Shown here in pieces: positions 54,544-64,000 of a stretch of 64,000 bases of DNA. The notes under the pieces were generated by a model that had not been told where the DNA came from, searched no databases, and saw only the letters and a list, made by a program, of their open reading frames with translations. The stretch covers positions 15,286,891 through 15,350,890 of the forward strand of contig JAJEKV010000027.1 in assembly GCA_021234155.1 (NCBI GenBank), read 5' to 3'. This DNA comes from Isoetes taiwanensis. Taxonomy: Eukaryota; Streptophyta; Lycopodiopsida; Isoetales; Isoetaceae. A program made the position numbers and the translations under genes. Position 1 is the stretch's first letter, and each line of letters opens with the position of its first letter.

Positions 54544-55389
54544 AGGGGGGTGATTGGCTGAAAAGGAATCTAGGTCAGGGGGTGGTAGAATAGGACAATT
54601 TTTTTTACATTTTCTCAAAGGGCACGATTCCCAAGAATTGGAATTCAAGGGTCTATATGAGGTCTTTTTTGGAAATTTTTTGTGCCAGGTGGCATATTTT
54701 CATTGGGGCAACATGGTGAGGTGGTCAAATTTTGGAAAATGGCACTTTGATTTTTTGGCTAAAAAAGGGTGAATCAATGGTGACTGGACATGATGAAATG
54801 ATGACTTGGCATAATGAAGGATGATGTGGCAAGGTCAAACATGGCTTTTGCCTAAGTGGACTTTCGAAATTTTAAATGCCCCTTGATATTTTTGATGAGG
54901 TGGCATGATTTTGACCCAAGTGGCAAAGATATAACCAAAGTTGGATGACAAAGCATTTTTGTGAGCAAGGTGGCCATCCTAGGTGGCATTTTGACTCTTG
55001 ATGACGTGGCAAGGGTATTTTTTGGAAAGTGTGCCTTTTGACTTTCTATTTTGACTTTCACTTGACTTTTTGACATCTTTGGCACTTTTGGAGGATGACT
55101 AGGATGCCACTTGGCAAAGGTATAGATTTTTTGGCATTTTGGGATTTTTAGGCATCTTTAGAAGCATATTTGGCTAGCGATAGGGGAAATTCAAGGAGAA
55201 ATGGGAGATAGGCTCAAAAAATTTGGGAAAAATCAAGGATGGCTAATTTTGGCTAAAGGATTTGACAGGGGTACTCACCTGGCCTAGATTCTCTTTCAGC
55301 CTGATACCTTTCCTTAATAGCTCCTCCAATACTTAGAATTTTCTTCATATCTTCATTTCTTCTTCATGTTGCCACTTCAAGGGGCAACA

Positions 55390-55394
55390 GCAGG
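55390..55394. repeat. Target-site duplication GCAGG (right)
   Basis: GCAGG directly after the right LTR, matching 45247-45251. Confidence 0.9.
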
Positions 55395-56923
55395 GGGTAG
55401 AGGAACCCACAAGAAAGGAGAAGAGTGGTGATAAACTGAGGCATAATCTAGCTGGAAGAGCACACGCACATGATCCCAAGCCCGCAACACTCCTGTGAGA
55501 AAAGGGGATGCATGTGGGAAAGGCCGGAGACCATACAACAGTGCCCAGGGCAACTCCACATGCACAGACGGCTTCCCAAACGCCACACAATGGCGAAGAG
55601 ACTGCAACAACAGCGTCGCACCAGGAGAAGATGCTCCATCCTGCAGAATGCTCCAAACAAACTTGGAGACCAACACCTTACTATGCAGCGCCAAATCCAG
55701 AATGGCCAAGCCCCCATCCTCCTGGGGGCGGAGACACTTCCACCAAGCCACTTTAACAACCGCCCCTTCATCATCCCCACCCCACACAAAATTTCGAACA
55801 ATCTTATCCAAAGCCTGTATCTTACCCTCAAGAGCTAGCATCGCAGATGCTGTATACACATAAGTGCTACAAAGTACTGACTTGGCAATAGTGATCCTAC
55901 CTGCCATGGACAACTTGCTACCCTTCCACCAATTGAGGTGTTTCTGCAACCCCTGCAAAATCTCATCCCACACCCTCCCCATGGAAACATCCCCTCCAAA
56001 GGGAATACCCAGCAGCTTAGTACACACATTACCTGGAAGCACCTTCCAAGGGAATAGAGCCAAACAAGGGGGAGGCGGAGTCAGCTGGGCCCATAATGCG
56101 GAGCACTTACCCCAATTCAGAAGAATGCCTGAGGACAAGGAGAAAGTATCCAACAAACCCTTCACATTCCGCAAATTCCTCTCTTCTGCCACCAAGAAGA
56201 GGAAAGTGTCATCGGCAAACTGGTTAATAATCTGCTGGCTACCATCCTGCATCCGGAGCCCATCCACCACTCCCTCCTCCACTGCAGCAAAAACAACTGA
56301 GACAGTGCCTCCGCCACAATCGTAAACAAAAACGGCGCCAAAGGGCACCCCTGACGCACCCCTCTGCCTAAGGAGAAAAAGGCGGAGGGTTCACCCTGCA
56401 CACCACCCACAGAGTCTGTGGCCGACCTATGCACGACTTCATGGATCGCTCTCGAAAAGCGTGGACCACAGCTCCAATGCTAACATCATGGCAGACAAGA
56501 ACTCCCAACGGACACTATCGTAAGCTTTGGCAAAGTCAAGCTTAAGATAGGCAATGCCTTGACCTGTTCTTCTGGCCCAATAAAGGCCCTCATAAGTCAT
56601 GCAACATTAGTCAAAATGTTCCTCCCAGGGACAAACCTGGACTGCACCTTACTAATGGAAGAAGTCAACACCGGCTTCAACTTCTCGCCAGGGCTTTCGC
56701 AATAATCTTATACACAGAGGGACAACAAGGAGATAGGCCTCCAATCATTAATAGTAGAAGGCTGCTTAACCTTAGGAATCAAGGAAATGCATGCGGTATT
56801 CAAGATCCTATCCATTTGAGAAGACTGCAGCAACTCAAGATACACCTGGTACACCGACTCACCAGCCCACTCCCAATAAGTCCGAAAGAACTCCCACACA
56901 GGATGCCATCCAGCCCAGGACAT
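55395..56923 (-). pseudogene. LINE reverse transcriptase domain, frame-broken
   Basis: Minus-strand motifs in order. MDRILNTACISLIPKVKQP and INDWRPISLLS are the RT fingers (56923-56708). GRGVRQGCPLAPFLFTIVAE follows at about 56370 in another frame, and INQFADDTFLFL is the catalytic FADD box (about 56220). LSSGILLNWGKCSALW, LGIPFGGDVSMGRVWDEIL, LSMAGRITIAKSVL and WGGDDEGAVVKVAWWKCLRP then run to the gypsy insertion. The catalytic DD is present, but three frame changes break the product. This is the L1 clade found in plants. Confidence 0.9.
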
Positions 56924-57055
56924 TTATCCTTAGCCATGCACATACATGCCGCAGCCTAAATCCTCTCCTGAGAGCTCCTGCTCCAAGCTCTCCACGCCGG
57001 TGAGGCGAAATAGATGGCTTAATGCCCCCCCAAAACAAGCTCCTGCATCTCCCGC

Positions 57056-58085
57056 TCATAGGGAAGAGTCTTGTTGTGCAAAAACCCCGAGAAATGGGCA
57101 TGCACATACCTCTCGCAAATCAGCGGGATCCTCCAAAGTCCGCCATCGCAAAGCAAGGGACGCCATAGATCTTTGTATATCGCCACGCCCTAGCCGCTCA
57201 CAAGAACAACGACGAACTTGTATCCCCTCCTTCAACCAGATAAGGGCCACCTTCACACGCGCCTCCCCGCACTTTAACCTGCTCCAAAGCAACAATACGC
57301 TGCAACACCGTGCATTCTCCCTAATGCCATCGGCTGCGCCGAATCCTCTCCAACTCCCCGATAGAGACCATGCAACTCCTGCCGCTCCCGCAGCACGCCG
57401 CCTTACCAAAGACCTTTGGCAAAACGCTTCACCTTGGCCAAGGCAAATCCCATACCGCACATACCCTTCAGAGATGAAAAGGTATCAAGCCACAACTCCT
57501 CGCCTTTGGGCCGAAATCCGCGATCAAGCCGTAGGGTGTTCAAAACGAACACCGGCCCTAGAGGGCCGAGAGGCAACTGCACCCTGAACCCTGACTAGAC
57601 AAAACTTGAGGGTAATGATCAGAAATGGAGGTAGACAGAATGTTACTCCGGCGCAAAGAGGGCACACCATCCAGTGCACATGGGGAAGCATAACACCGGT
57701 CATGCCTAGCATACGCCCGACCCGCACCAATCTGCCTATTACAATAGGTGAAAGACAAGTCCCCAGGGACCTCAACCAAGGCCAGATCCTGCAACAAACG
57801 AGACCACTGGTCCCTCTCAAACCCATGCACAACCTGTGTTCCAGAACCAGAGCAATCCTCTACTCGCTCTACCATATCGAAGTCCCCTAACAACAACCAA
57901 GCGACTTGCAACCCACCAAGGGCTCGCAACTTATTCCGAACTATGGCCCATAAAGCACCCCGCTGAGAAGGCTGATTAGGGGCATAAACATTAACAATCC
58001 CCCACTCTTGCCCTCCCTCCAACCACTTAATTATTGCCCACTGACCAAACCTGTCTGCTGCAGAGTACGTGACCTGCAATGCCTA
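57056..58085 (-). pseudogene. LINE endonuclease C-terminal part and linker
   Basis: Minus-strand WAIIKWLEGGQEWGIVNVYA, WLLLGDFDMVERVEDCSG, DLSFTYCNRQIGAGRAYARH and STSISDHYPQVL are the end of an apurinic-type endonuclease (GDFN-like and SDHxP motifs). The first half of the endonuclease is missing because homology stops at about 58085. The linker up to RT (57460-57056) is in another frame. The domain nicks target DNA for target-primed reverse transcription. Confidence 0.85.
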
Positions 58086-58700
58086 GTGCTTTTGCAATGC
58101 TTGAATCATGTGATCATGATTGGAATTTCTAATGGCTTTTTTGAATGCATGCAATGTCACTCTTGTACTTATGCTAAGTGGTCTTCTACATTTACACCAA
58201 GCGGCATGCATCCAATTATGCTAAGTGACAATTGTATATTGCTGGGGTTCTTGCAATAGCACTATAAATAGAAATCGTCGAGGATGGCAAGACCATTCTG
58301 GTTCAGCACTAATTGTGGACCATCCTTGCTCGAGTTATCTTATTCTCTTGTGCCCTCATGGCTATGTACACATTCTTGTGTTCTATATAGATTCTTCATT
58401 CTTGTTCTTGAGTATTTCAAGTTTCATGTTGCAGTTTTGTATCTTGCTCGTAGGTTCATGCAATTTGAACCGAATCCTACATCGAGCTCTAGTTTCTCTG
58501 AGTCTAAGTTTTTATTATTCTTCGTCACATGATCATGAAGATTCTTGTGCAGAGGAACATGATTTTAGAGGATATGATGCAAAAGATAGAACCAGTGAAG
58601 GCATTGTGCTATCAACTCTATCCCGAACCTCTATCCCGAATTGAAAAGAAATGTTAAGCACTTTGTCGTCGAGTAGAGGCAAGTGCAGTTAGATAGGGAA
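58086..58700. other. No gene recognised (beyond the LINE 5' break)
   Basis: Starts at the point where LINE homology ends. GCAATGCTTGAATCATGTGA-type and ATGCTAAGTG words recur loosely. Overlapping plus-strand frames carry no known motif. Confidence 0.35.
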
Positions 58701-59355
58701 GCAAGCAATTTCACAGCCAGTTCAGAATTCTATACCAGCTCTTGATCCAGTTTTAGTTTTGGTTCTAGTTCTTGCTTCAGACCCAGGTCCAGTTCAACAT
58801 CCTGTTAGTGGTATAGATCTGTTGCCTTCAATTGTAGCACAACTTTAGATTCAAGCTTGAGCTCTAATTCTACGTCCAATATGCCATTGTGTCTTAATCT
58901 ACCAACTGCTTTAGTCTCTCATTCAATTTCTACTCTCATTCAAGTTCTTAGTCCAGTAGTGCATTTTTCAGTGCTTCCTGCAGTTTTAGATCCTGCTCCA
59001 GTTCTTGAGTCTACTCATGATTCTGCTTCTACTCTGGACCTAGATCTTACTTCGCTACTAGATCCTCCAGTTCTTGCTTTAGCCTCAAGTCATATCCCTA
59101 TTCCTACTGGGGTTCTTCATGTTCTTGGTATAGCTTCTACCCCAGCACTAGAAGACCTTGCTTCTGCTTCTGGTCCTCCTCCTATTCTAGATCTTGCTTT
59201 AGACATGAACCTCGTTGTAGATTTTTTTCCAAGTTCGAGTTTCAATTTTCATTGCACTTATGCATCTAGCCACATTCTTGACCTAGAGCTTATTCCTCCT
59301 CTAGTTCTACCTTTGAATCATGTTCTTGGGCTAGGTCTTGTCATCTTGTTACTTC
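58700..59355 (+). repeat. Degenerate 6/12-mer repeat around CTAGTTCTTG / CTTCCAGTTC words
   Basis: Recurring TTCTAGTTCTTGCTT, CCAGTTCTTG, CTAGATCTTGCTT and GATCCTGCTCCAG words. Its 171-codon plus-strand frame (rich in L, P, A, S, D; for example VLDPAPVLEST, SLLDPPVLALA) opens at a non-ATG codon and reflects the repeat, so it is not called as a protein. Confidence 0.5.
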
Positions 59356-59891
59356 TAAAAAACATCATTTAAATTTTAATTTATGTTAAAGTTAAAGTTA
59401 AAGTATATGTTAAAGTTTTTTTTTTCTCATTATCTATTTCTGTTAATGTTAGGCTATGGCCCAATCAAGAGCTTAATCTTGTATAGTTCGTAAATATTTT
59501 AGAGATATAGTGTTCTTGCCATTATATTAAACAAGGTGCTGCGCACGGAGGGTTGCCCTCCAATTTCTCGAGGGTGAAGTGGCCTAAATCAAACCATGAA
59601 GTCATGTTTTCACAATATTTAAATTAAAGTAGACCCCTACCATGTTCTGACAATCAATTTGTAGGCCCCTACATTCATGTACAAGCCCCTCCACAAGTGC
59701 CCCTCGATTGAATTGTGTATGCAATTGAGTTATTTAATGTTGTAGAAGTGTCCATACGCGTTTTATGTCGTGCAGACACAATCACAGTTCGGATTTGGCC
59801 TGTTCAAGTGCTTCAGAGAAAGCATAGCCAAAATATTAGCCATAGCCAAAATGGTCTTCACACAAACATCAGTTGGTTCCAGATCCATATG

Positions 59892-59892
<1 letters not shown>
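59356..59892. other. No gene recognised
   Basis: AT-rich, with TTAAAGTTAAAG and ATGTTAAAGTT repeated words at about 59385-59420. Confidence 0.35.

Positions 59893-59922
<30 letters not shown>
59893..59922. repeat. T30 homopolymer
   Basis: Thirty consecutive T followed by GCAGCAAAGGAGCTGC. It could be the tail of a minus-strand retroposed sequence, but no LINE or SINE body was recognised to its right. Confidence 0.8.
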
Positions 59923-59924
<2 letters not shown>

Positions 59925-61740
59925 AGCAAAGGAGCTGCTTGTTCCAGACAGAGGCCATGGCCATTTACAACCGATTTGCATTTTTTTTTAGCCGATTTCA
60001 CAGTTGCTTGGATTTGATTAGACAGAAGCCATGGCTCTCTCTGCTGTGGCATCGATTGAAGTAGCTAATCAAAGGTAAAAAGGTTTGAGCTTCTATGCTG
60101 GAATGTGTGCTTTAGAGCTTTTGGTAACTGGAAAGGATGGTTTTGTTTTAAAACAAGCAGCTTATTGGCCCTTTTGAATGGGTTGTTGTATGTATATAAG
60201 TACTACTTTCTGTGATTTCTCTCTAAGTTTTTTGTTTATAATCATTTCAGCATTACTACTTACATGATCATTTTCTATATCCTCCATGGTTAGCATATCT
60301 GGTCATGTGCATATTTTACGCTTAAAAATTTCAAAGTTAAGCACTTTCTTCAATTAAGTAATATATTAGAATGTACAGATTATCATTCTAGACGTCATAC
60401 ATAAGCCATGGAAAAAAGCCAGCCAAATTCAGATATCCAAGTTTCAATATCATTGCTCATGCATTAACTTATGCAGATGAGTTAATAGAATAAATTAAGC
60501 ATCTTGCTTACAATAAAAGAAAATATTATCTAGCATAAACCTGCTTCCTTTTATCAGATAAACCTTCACGAGAACCTAAAGATTTCAACTTGTCACACAA
60601 ACTCTTGAAATTTTTGTATGCGATGATGTGTAGCAGCATCATTATTCTTCATTATTCTTCTGCCTTGAACTTGGCAGCTCGATTCCATCATCCATGCAAA
60701 CCACTTTACCTAGGACAAGAGAACTACATTAAGAGGAGAATATCCGTACCTGAAGTTTGATTTGCGCGATTTATCCTCGCCCTCCAAGCCGATTGCATAG
60801 GGATACTGAGGATCTTTTGATATATTGCATCTCTGCATCTCTGGTCTTCCCAGAGAATCATATCTATACATGCAGAAGAGCTTACAGAAATGGGTCGAGC
60901 TTGGAGCAGGCAGTCAGAATAACCCATTTAGATCTTTTCAAAACAAATCAGTGCTGCAAAGGACTTCATGGTTTTGCTTCAATAGCATGCAAACGGCCAA
61001 GAAAATGTGTCGAATCCATGTACTAGCCACGAAATAGGCATCTAACTAAAGGGCATTTTGGCCTAAGAAAGCCGCACATACTACTGGAAGCGCCGTTAAG
61101 GTGAGCATATTTCATCTTTGCATCTCTGAATCATATCAGCTTATGCGGAAGACCTTGGTCAATATCGCAGCCTGTCTAACGTGTTCTTCTGCTTGCAAAA
61201 ATAGATCAAGCTTGGACACATCTCTAGTCTTTCTTATCGGCATATGTAGAAGCCTATTTTAATGCATTAAATTTGGAGCAGCTTCGTAGCTTGCCAGAAT
61301 ATATTCCATAGATCTTTTGAGCAGATCGATGTTGCAAAGGTTTGCGTACCTGCAGTAGAATGATTCCATGAAATGATCTCATGAATCAGTTTTAGAAACG
61401 AAAAATGCATTCAGAAGTATCAAAACTTTGAGGCAGATCCATATTGAACGGCCGAGCACATTGCCAGACTAGTCTATTGTTGCTAAATCCTAAGCCATAT
61501 CTTTGCTCAGCAGACTGGCAGTCGTTCATAAATGGTCATTAAACCTTAAGGAGATCTACCTTGTTAGCTCATATTTACCTGATTATAAAGGTTTATTCAT
61601 GAAATTTTTAATACTATTATATTTAGTATTTAACATTAGGTCTAAGCCTATTTTTTATACACCCTTATGTTCAAATGATAAATCATTTTCAATGACTATG
61701 CTCCAGGGCTATTTAAATCATTGGAAGTGTTCCCATAGGT
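59923..61740. other. No gene recognised; loose internal repeat
   Basis: The phrases CATCTxTGCATCTCTG, GGTCGAGCTTGGAGCAG / AATTTGGAGCAGCTT and AGATCTTTTxAxxAxATC...GTTGCAAAG occur at both 60830-60960 and 61115-61345, suggesting an old duplication. Short frames show no motif. Confidence 0.35.
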
Positions 61741-61747
61741 AGTCTTA

Positions 61748-61773
61748 TATATATATATATATATATATATATA
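61748..61773. repeat. (TA)n microsatellite
   Basis: About 13 TA units in TCTTATATATAT...ACAAG, just left of the AGATTC satellite. Confidence 0.85.
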
Positions 61774-61819
61774 CAAGTGAGTGTACTATAAGGGAGTACA
61801 CAAATTTTGAGCCATCCAA

Positions 61820-62945
61820 ACTTAAGATTCTCTTAAGATTCCCCTAGATTCTCAAAGATTATCCCAAATTTTCTCTACATTTCTTAAGATTCTATATAAA
61901 TTCTCTTAGATTCCTTTAGGTTCTATCAAGATTCCCCTAGAAAAACACACTTAGTGTAAAAGATTCCCTAAAATTCCCTTAGATTCTTAGGATTCTACAA
62001 AGATTCCTCGAGATTTCAAACGTTATCACAAGGATCCTCTAAATTCTTTAGAATTCTATGTAGATTCTCCTAGATTTTGTTAGATTCTATAGAGATTCCC
62101 CTAGAATCTTGAAAATTCCATCAAGATTCCCCTAGATTCTCAAAGATTTTAGCGCTTAGATTCTGCTAGATTCTGAGCCATTCAATGAAGATTCTATAAA
62201 GATTCACTTAGATTCTTGAAGATTCAGGAAAAAGTATCCTAGATTCTCAAAGATTTAAGGAAGATTCCCTTAAATACTCTTAATCCCATAAGTTACTTAA
62301 GATTCTCTTAAGATTCAACTAGATTCTCAAAGATTATCCCAGATTTTCCAAGATTCTATATAGATTCTCTTAGATTCTATCGAGATTCCCCTACTAAACA
62401 CACTTATTAATGAAAGATTCCTTAAGATTCCACAAAGCTTCCCCTAGATTCTTAAGATTCTATAAAGATCCCTCTAGATTTTCGAACTTATCACAAGAAA
62501 CCTCTAGAGTCTCCAAAATTCTATGTGGATTCTCCTAAATTTTGTTAGATTCTATATAGATTCCCTTAGATTCTATAGATTTTCAAGGATTCTCAAAGAT
62601 TTTATGAAGATGCACTTCGATCCTACTAGATTCTCTATGATTCTCTTGAGATTCCCATAAATTCCCTAATTTTGTTGGGGTTCCTCTAGCCTCCTAAAGA
62701 TCATCTCAAGATTCCTCTAGATTTCCCATATTTCTATGTAGATTCTCCTAGATTCCCTTAGATTCTATGAAGATTCTTCTACATTCTCAAAGGTTTTATA
62801 AAGATTCCTATAGAATCTCAAAGATTCCCTTGCATTCTCATAGATTCCCAAAGATTCTCTTGAGCTTCCTTTAAATTCCCTAAAATCCTATGGAGATTCC
62901 CTAGATTCTTTTAAATTAGCATAGATTCGTAAAATTCTAAGTTTC
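61820..62945. repeat. AGATTC-based degenerate satellite, block 1
   Basis: More than 1.1 kb in which the hexamer (A/T)GATTC recurs about every 10-20 bases, often as AGATTCCCCTAGATTCTCAA or AGATTCTATxxAGATTC. A higher-order period of roughly 300-500 bp seems present: ACACACTTAxTxxAAAGATTC at 61950 and 62398, and TTAGATTCTATxxAGATTCC at 62080 and 62548. No coding potential. Confidence 0.9.
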
Positions 62946-63614
62946 CAAAAAGAAACTTAGTATTCGATCACATTAGCTCCAAGCTGAGGGAACGATGCCA
63001 AAGCACCACTCATTGGGAAGTTCTCGACGAGAGGAATCCAATGGTGTGGGTCTCACCTTCATCCCACCCCCTCTCTTCAGTTATCTATCGGCCTTTGAAG
63101 TGATTATAAAAAGAAGCTTCCTAGAAAGTCCATCTATTAATGTTGGTGCCACCTCATTACCTTTTTATTAAATAAGGGTGCCACCTCACCTCTTTTAATA
63201 AAGAAATTGCAATTTAATAAAAAATTTAATGGTTAGGATTTTTCCTCCCCCTTTTGATCCAACGGTTAAGATTGACTGCACCAAAAAGCACCTTTTAAGG
63301 GACCTTCCTTGCATCTTCCCTTTAAAAAATCAAGGGCCAAGATTTCACACGTGCCCGATCAACGGTTCATGGATGGGGTGCATGGCCCATGCATGGCCCA
63401 TGCATGCCCCCCATCAAATCCAAGGGCCATTTAAGTGCCACCTCAAAAATTAGACGGATAGGATTAATCTCTACCCACATTCAACCCCCCATAGGACCCA
63501 TCAAATAATTGTATATATATAAGAGATATATATATACAAGAAATTTAATGCGCCCTACGATGCATGTTCGAGTTTTAGCATGTTCCTATGCGGCAAGTTC
63601 TTGTCGTGCCCTAC
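62946..63614. other. Non-satellite spacer between the two AGATTC blocks
   Basis: Contains GTGCCACCTCA-type words (63150, 63178, 63437) and the repeat CATGGCCCATGCATGGCCCA (63381-63405). It also has a TATATATA...TATATATATAC inverted repeat at about 63511-63538. A short plus-strand frame at 63229-63453 has no motif. Confidence 0.45.
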
Positions 63615-64000
63615 ATTCTAAAAGAATGTCTTGAGAATACTCTAAATTCATAGATTCTCTAAGATTCTACCAAGGTTCTCTTGGAGGTTTCGTGGAGATT
63701 CCTCTAAATTTTATAAGATTCCCTCTAGATTCCATTAGATTTCTGTAGATTCTCCAAGATTCTATGACGATCCCCTTAGATTCCCTTAGATCCCTTTAGA
63801 TTTTATGAGATTGCCTTAGGGTTCCCTTACATTATATGAGATTCAAAGAGATTCTATAAAGATTCCCTTAGATACTCTAAGATTTCATCAACATTTTCCT
63901 AGATTGCCTTAGATTTTATGAAGATTCCCTTAGATCCCCTAGATTTTAAGAGATTCCCTTAGGCTTGTAAATATTTTCCTAGATTCTCTCACATTTTATG
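63615..64000. repeat. AGATTC-based degenerate satellite, block 2 (runs off the window)
   Basis: The same hexamer pattern resumes (AGATTCCCTTAGATCCCCTAGATT and similar) and continues to the last base, so the array extends past the window. Confidence 0.85.

Larger units (their letters stand above)
45252..55389 (-). mobile_element. Ty3/gypsy LTR retrotransposon, recently inserted, dual RNase H
   Basis: A 10.1-kb element on the minus strand. Two LTRs of 1901 and 1900 bp begin TGTTGCC and end GGCAACA, flanked by GCAGG. By eye they differ at roughly 10-15 places, mainly short indels, so the insertion is young. Gene order on the minus strand: PBS, gag, protease, RNase H (archaeal-type), RT, degenerate RNase H, integrase, then a ~1.1-kb non-coding stretch. 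The RT-before-integrase order places it in Ty3/gypsy. No chromodomain was seen. Pol is broken by several frame changes, so this copy may rely on others. Confidence 0.92.
53490..55389 (-). repeat. 5' LTR of the gypsy element (high-coordinate side)
   Basis: Starts TGTTGCCTTTCACAG and ends GGGGCAACA. It would contain the promoter for the element, reading toward lower coordinates. The part at 54650-55140 holds about ten (G/T)GGCA words, several as GTGGCA/CTTGGCA and one TGACGTGGCA. Confidence 0.95.
44252..58085 (-). mobile_element. L1-type LINE, 5'-truncated, split by a gypsy element
   Basis: The minus-strand order is: end of the endonuclease domain (58079-57558), RT (about 56923-55395), interruption by the gypsy element at 45252-55389, then the C-terminal zf-RVT domain (45246-44322) and poly(A). 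Removing the gypsy element and one GCAGG brings the two halves of the frame together. The total LINE sequence is about 3.7 kb, less than a full L1, so the 5' end including ORF1 is missing. Several frame breaks in the RT half show it is dead. A flanking target duplication for the LINE itself was not found. Confidence 0.8.

Noticed and set aside
59893-59922. SINE or processed pseudogene tail
   Set aside because: A T30 run alone; no A/B box promoter, no body and no flanking duplication were found.
61820-64000. CRISPR-like array
   Set aside because: Repeats are degenerate hexamers without regular unique spacers, and the context is plant nuclear DNA.

Overview
The window looks like nuclear DNA of a land plant, from a repeat-rich genome. 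A fern, lycophyte or bryophyte is plausible but not proven. The plant signs are a cystatin-like gene with the plant LARFAV-type motif, a DUF8039-like exon, GT/AG introns, plant-type L1 LINE and Ty3/gypsy elements, and long microsatellites. No bacterial or organellar operon, rRNA, tRNA or CRISPR array was seen.

Layout. 1-5 kb: short tandem repeats and a polypyrimidine minisatellite, no convincing gene. 4.97-5.34 kb: a broken DUF8039-like exon. 6-7.2 kb: an unknown minus-strand reading frame, five GC-rich quasi-palindromes and a 178-bp (ATCT)n array. 7.46-16.5 kb: a 2.87-kb block carrying the N-terminal half of an uncharacterised reverse-transcriptase-like gene (plus strand) is partly repeated in tandem. 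The second copy is split by a 5.4-kb insertion (10504-15909) with Helitron-like ends. That insertion carries a longer, decayed, minus-strand member of the same RT-like family. 17.4-19 kb: a two-exon cystatin-like gene, the best host-gene candidate; its 3' half recurs as a degraded copy at 22.7-23.3 kb. 19-36 kb: sequence full of short indels relative to its duplicates, either heavily decayed or poorly polished assembly.

27-44.25 kb: about five head-to-tail copies of a ~2.9-kb composite repeat made of a Ty3/gypsy LTR, integrase and partial reverse transcriptase fused to the 3' end of a LINE. 44.25-58.08 kb: a 5'-truncated L1-type LINE on the minus strand, split by a nearly complete, young Ty3/gypsy element at 45252-55389. 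The gypsy element has LTRs of 1901 and 1900 bp, a 5-bp target duplication GCAGG, a tRNA-Gln-like primer site, gag with three zinc knuckles, protease, an extra (archaeal-type) RNase H before RT, RT, a degenerate RNase H and integrase. Its pol frame is broken in several places.

58.1-64 kb: degenerate low-complexity repeats, a 30-T tract and a long AGATTC-based satellite that runs off the right edge.

The main points of interest are the RT-like family and its Helitron carrier, the composite tandem array, and the domain order of the gypsy pol.
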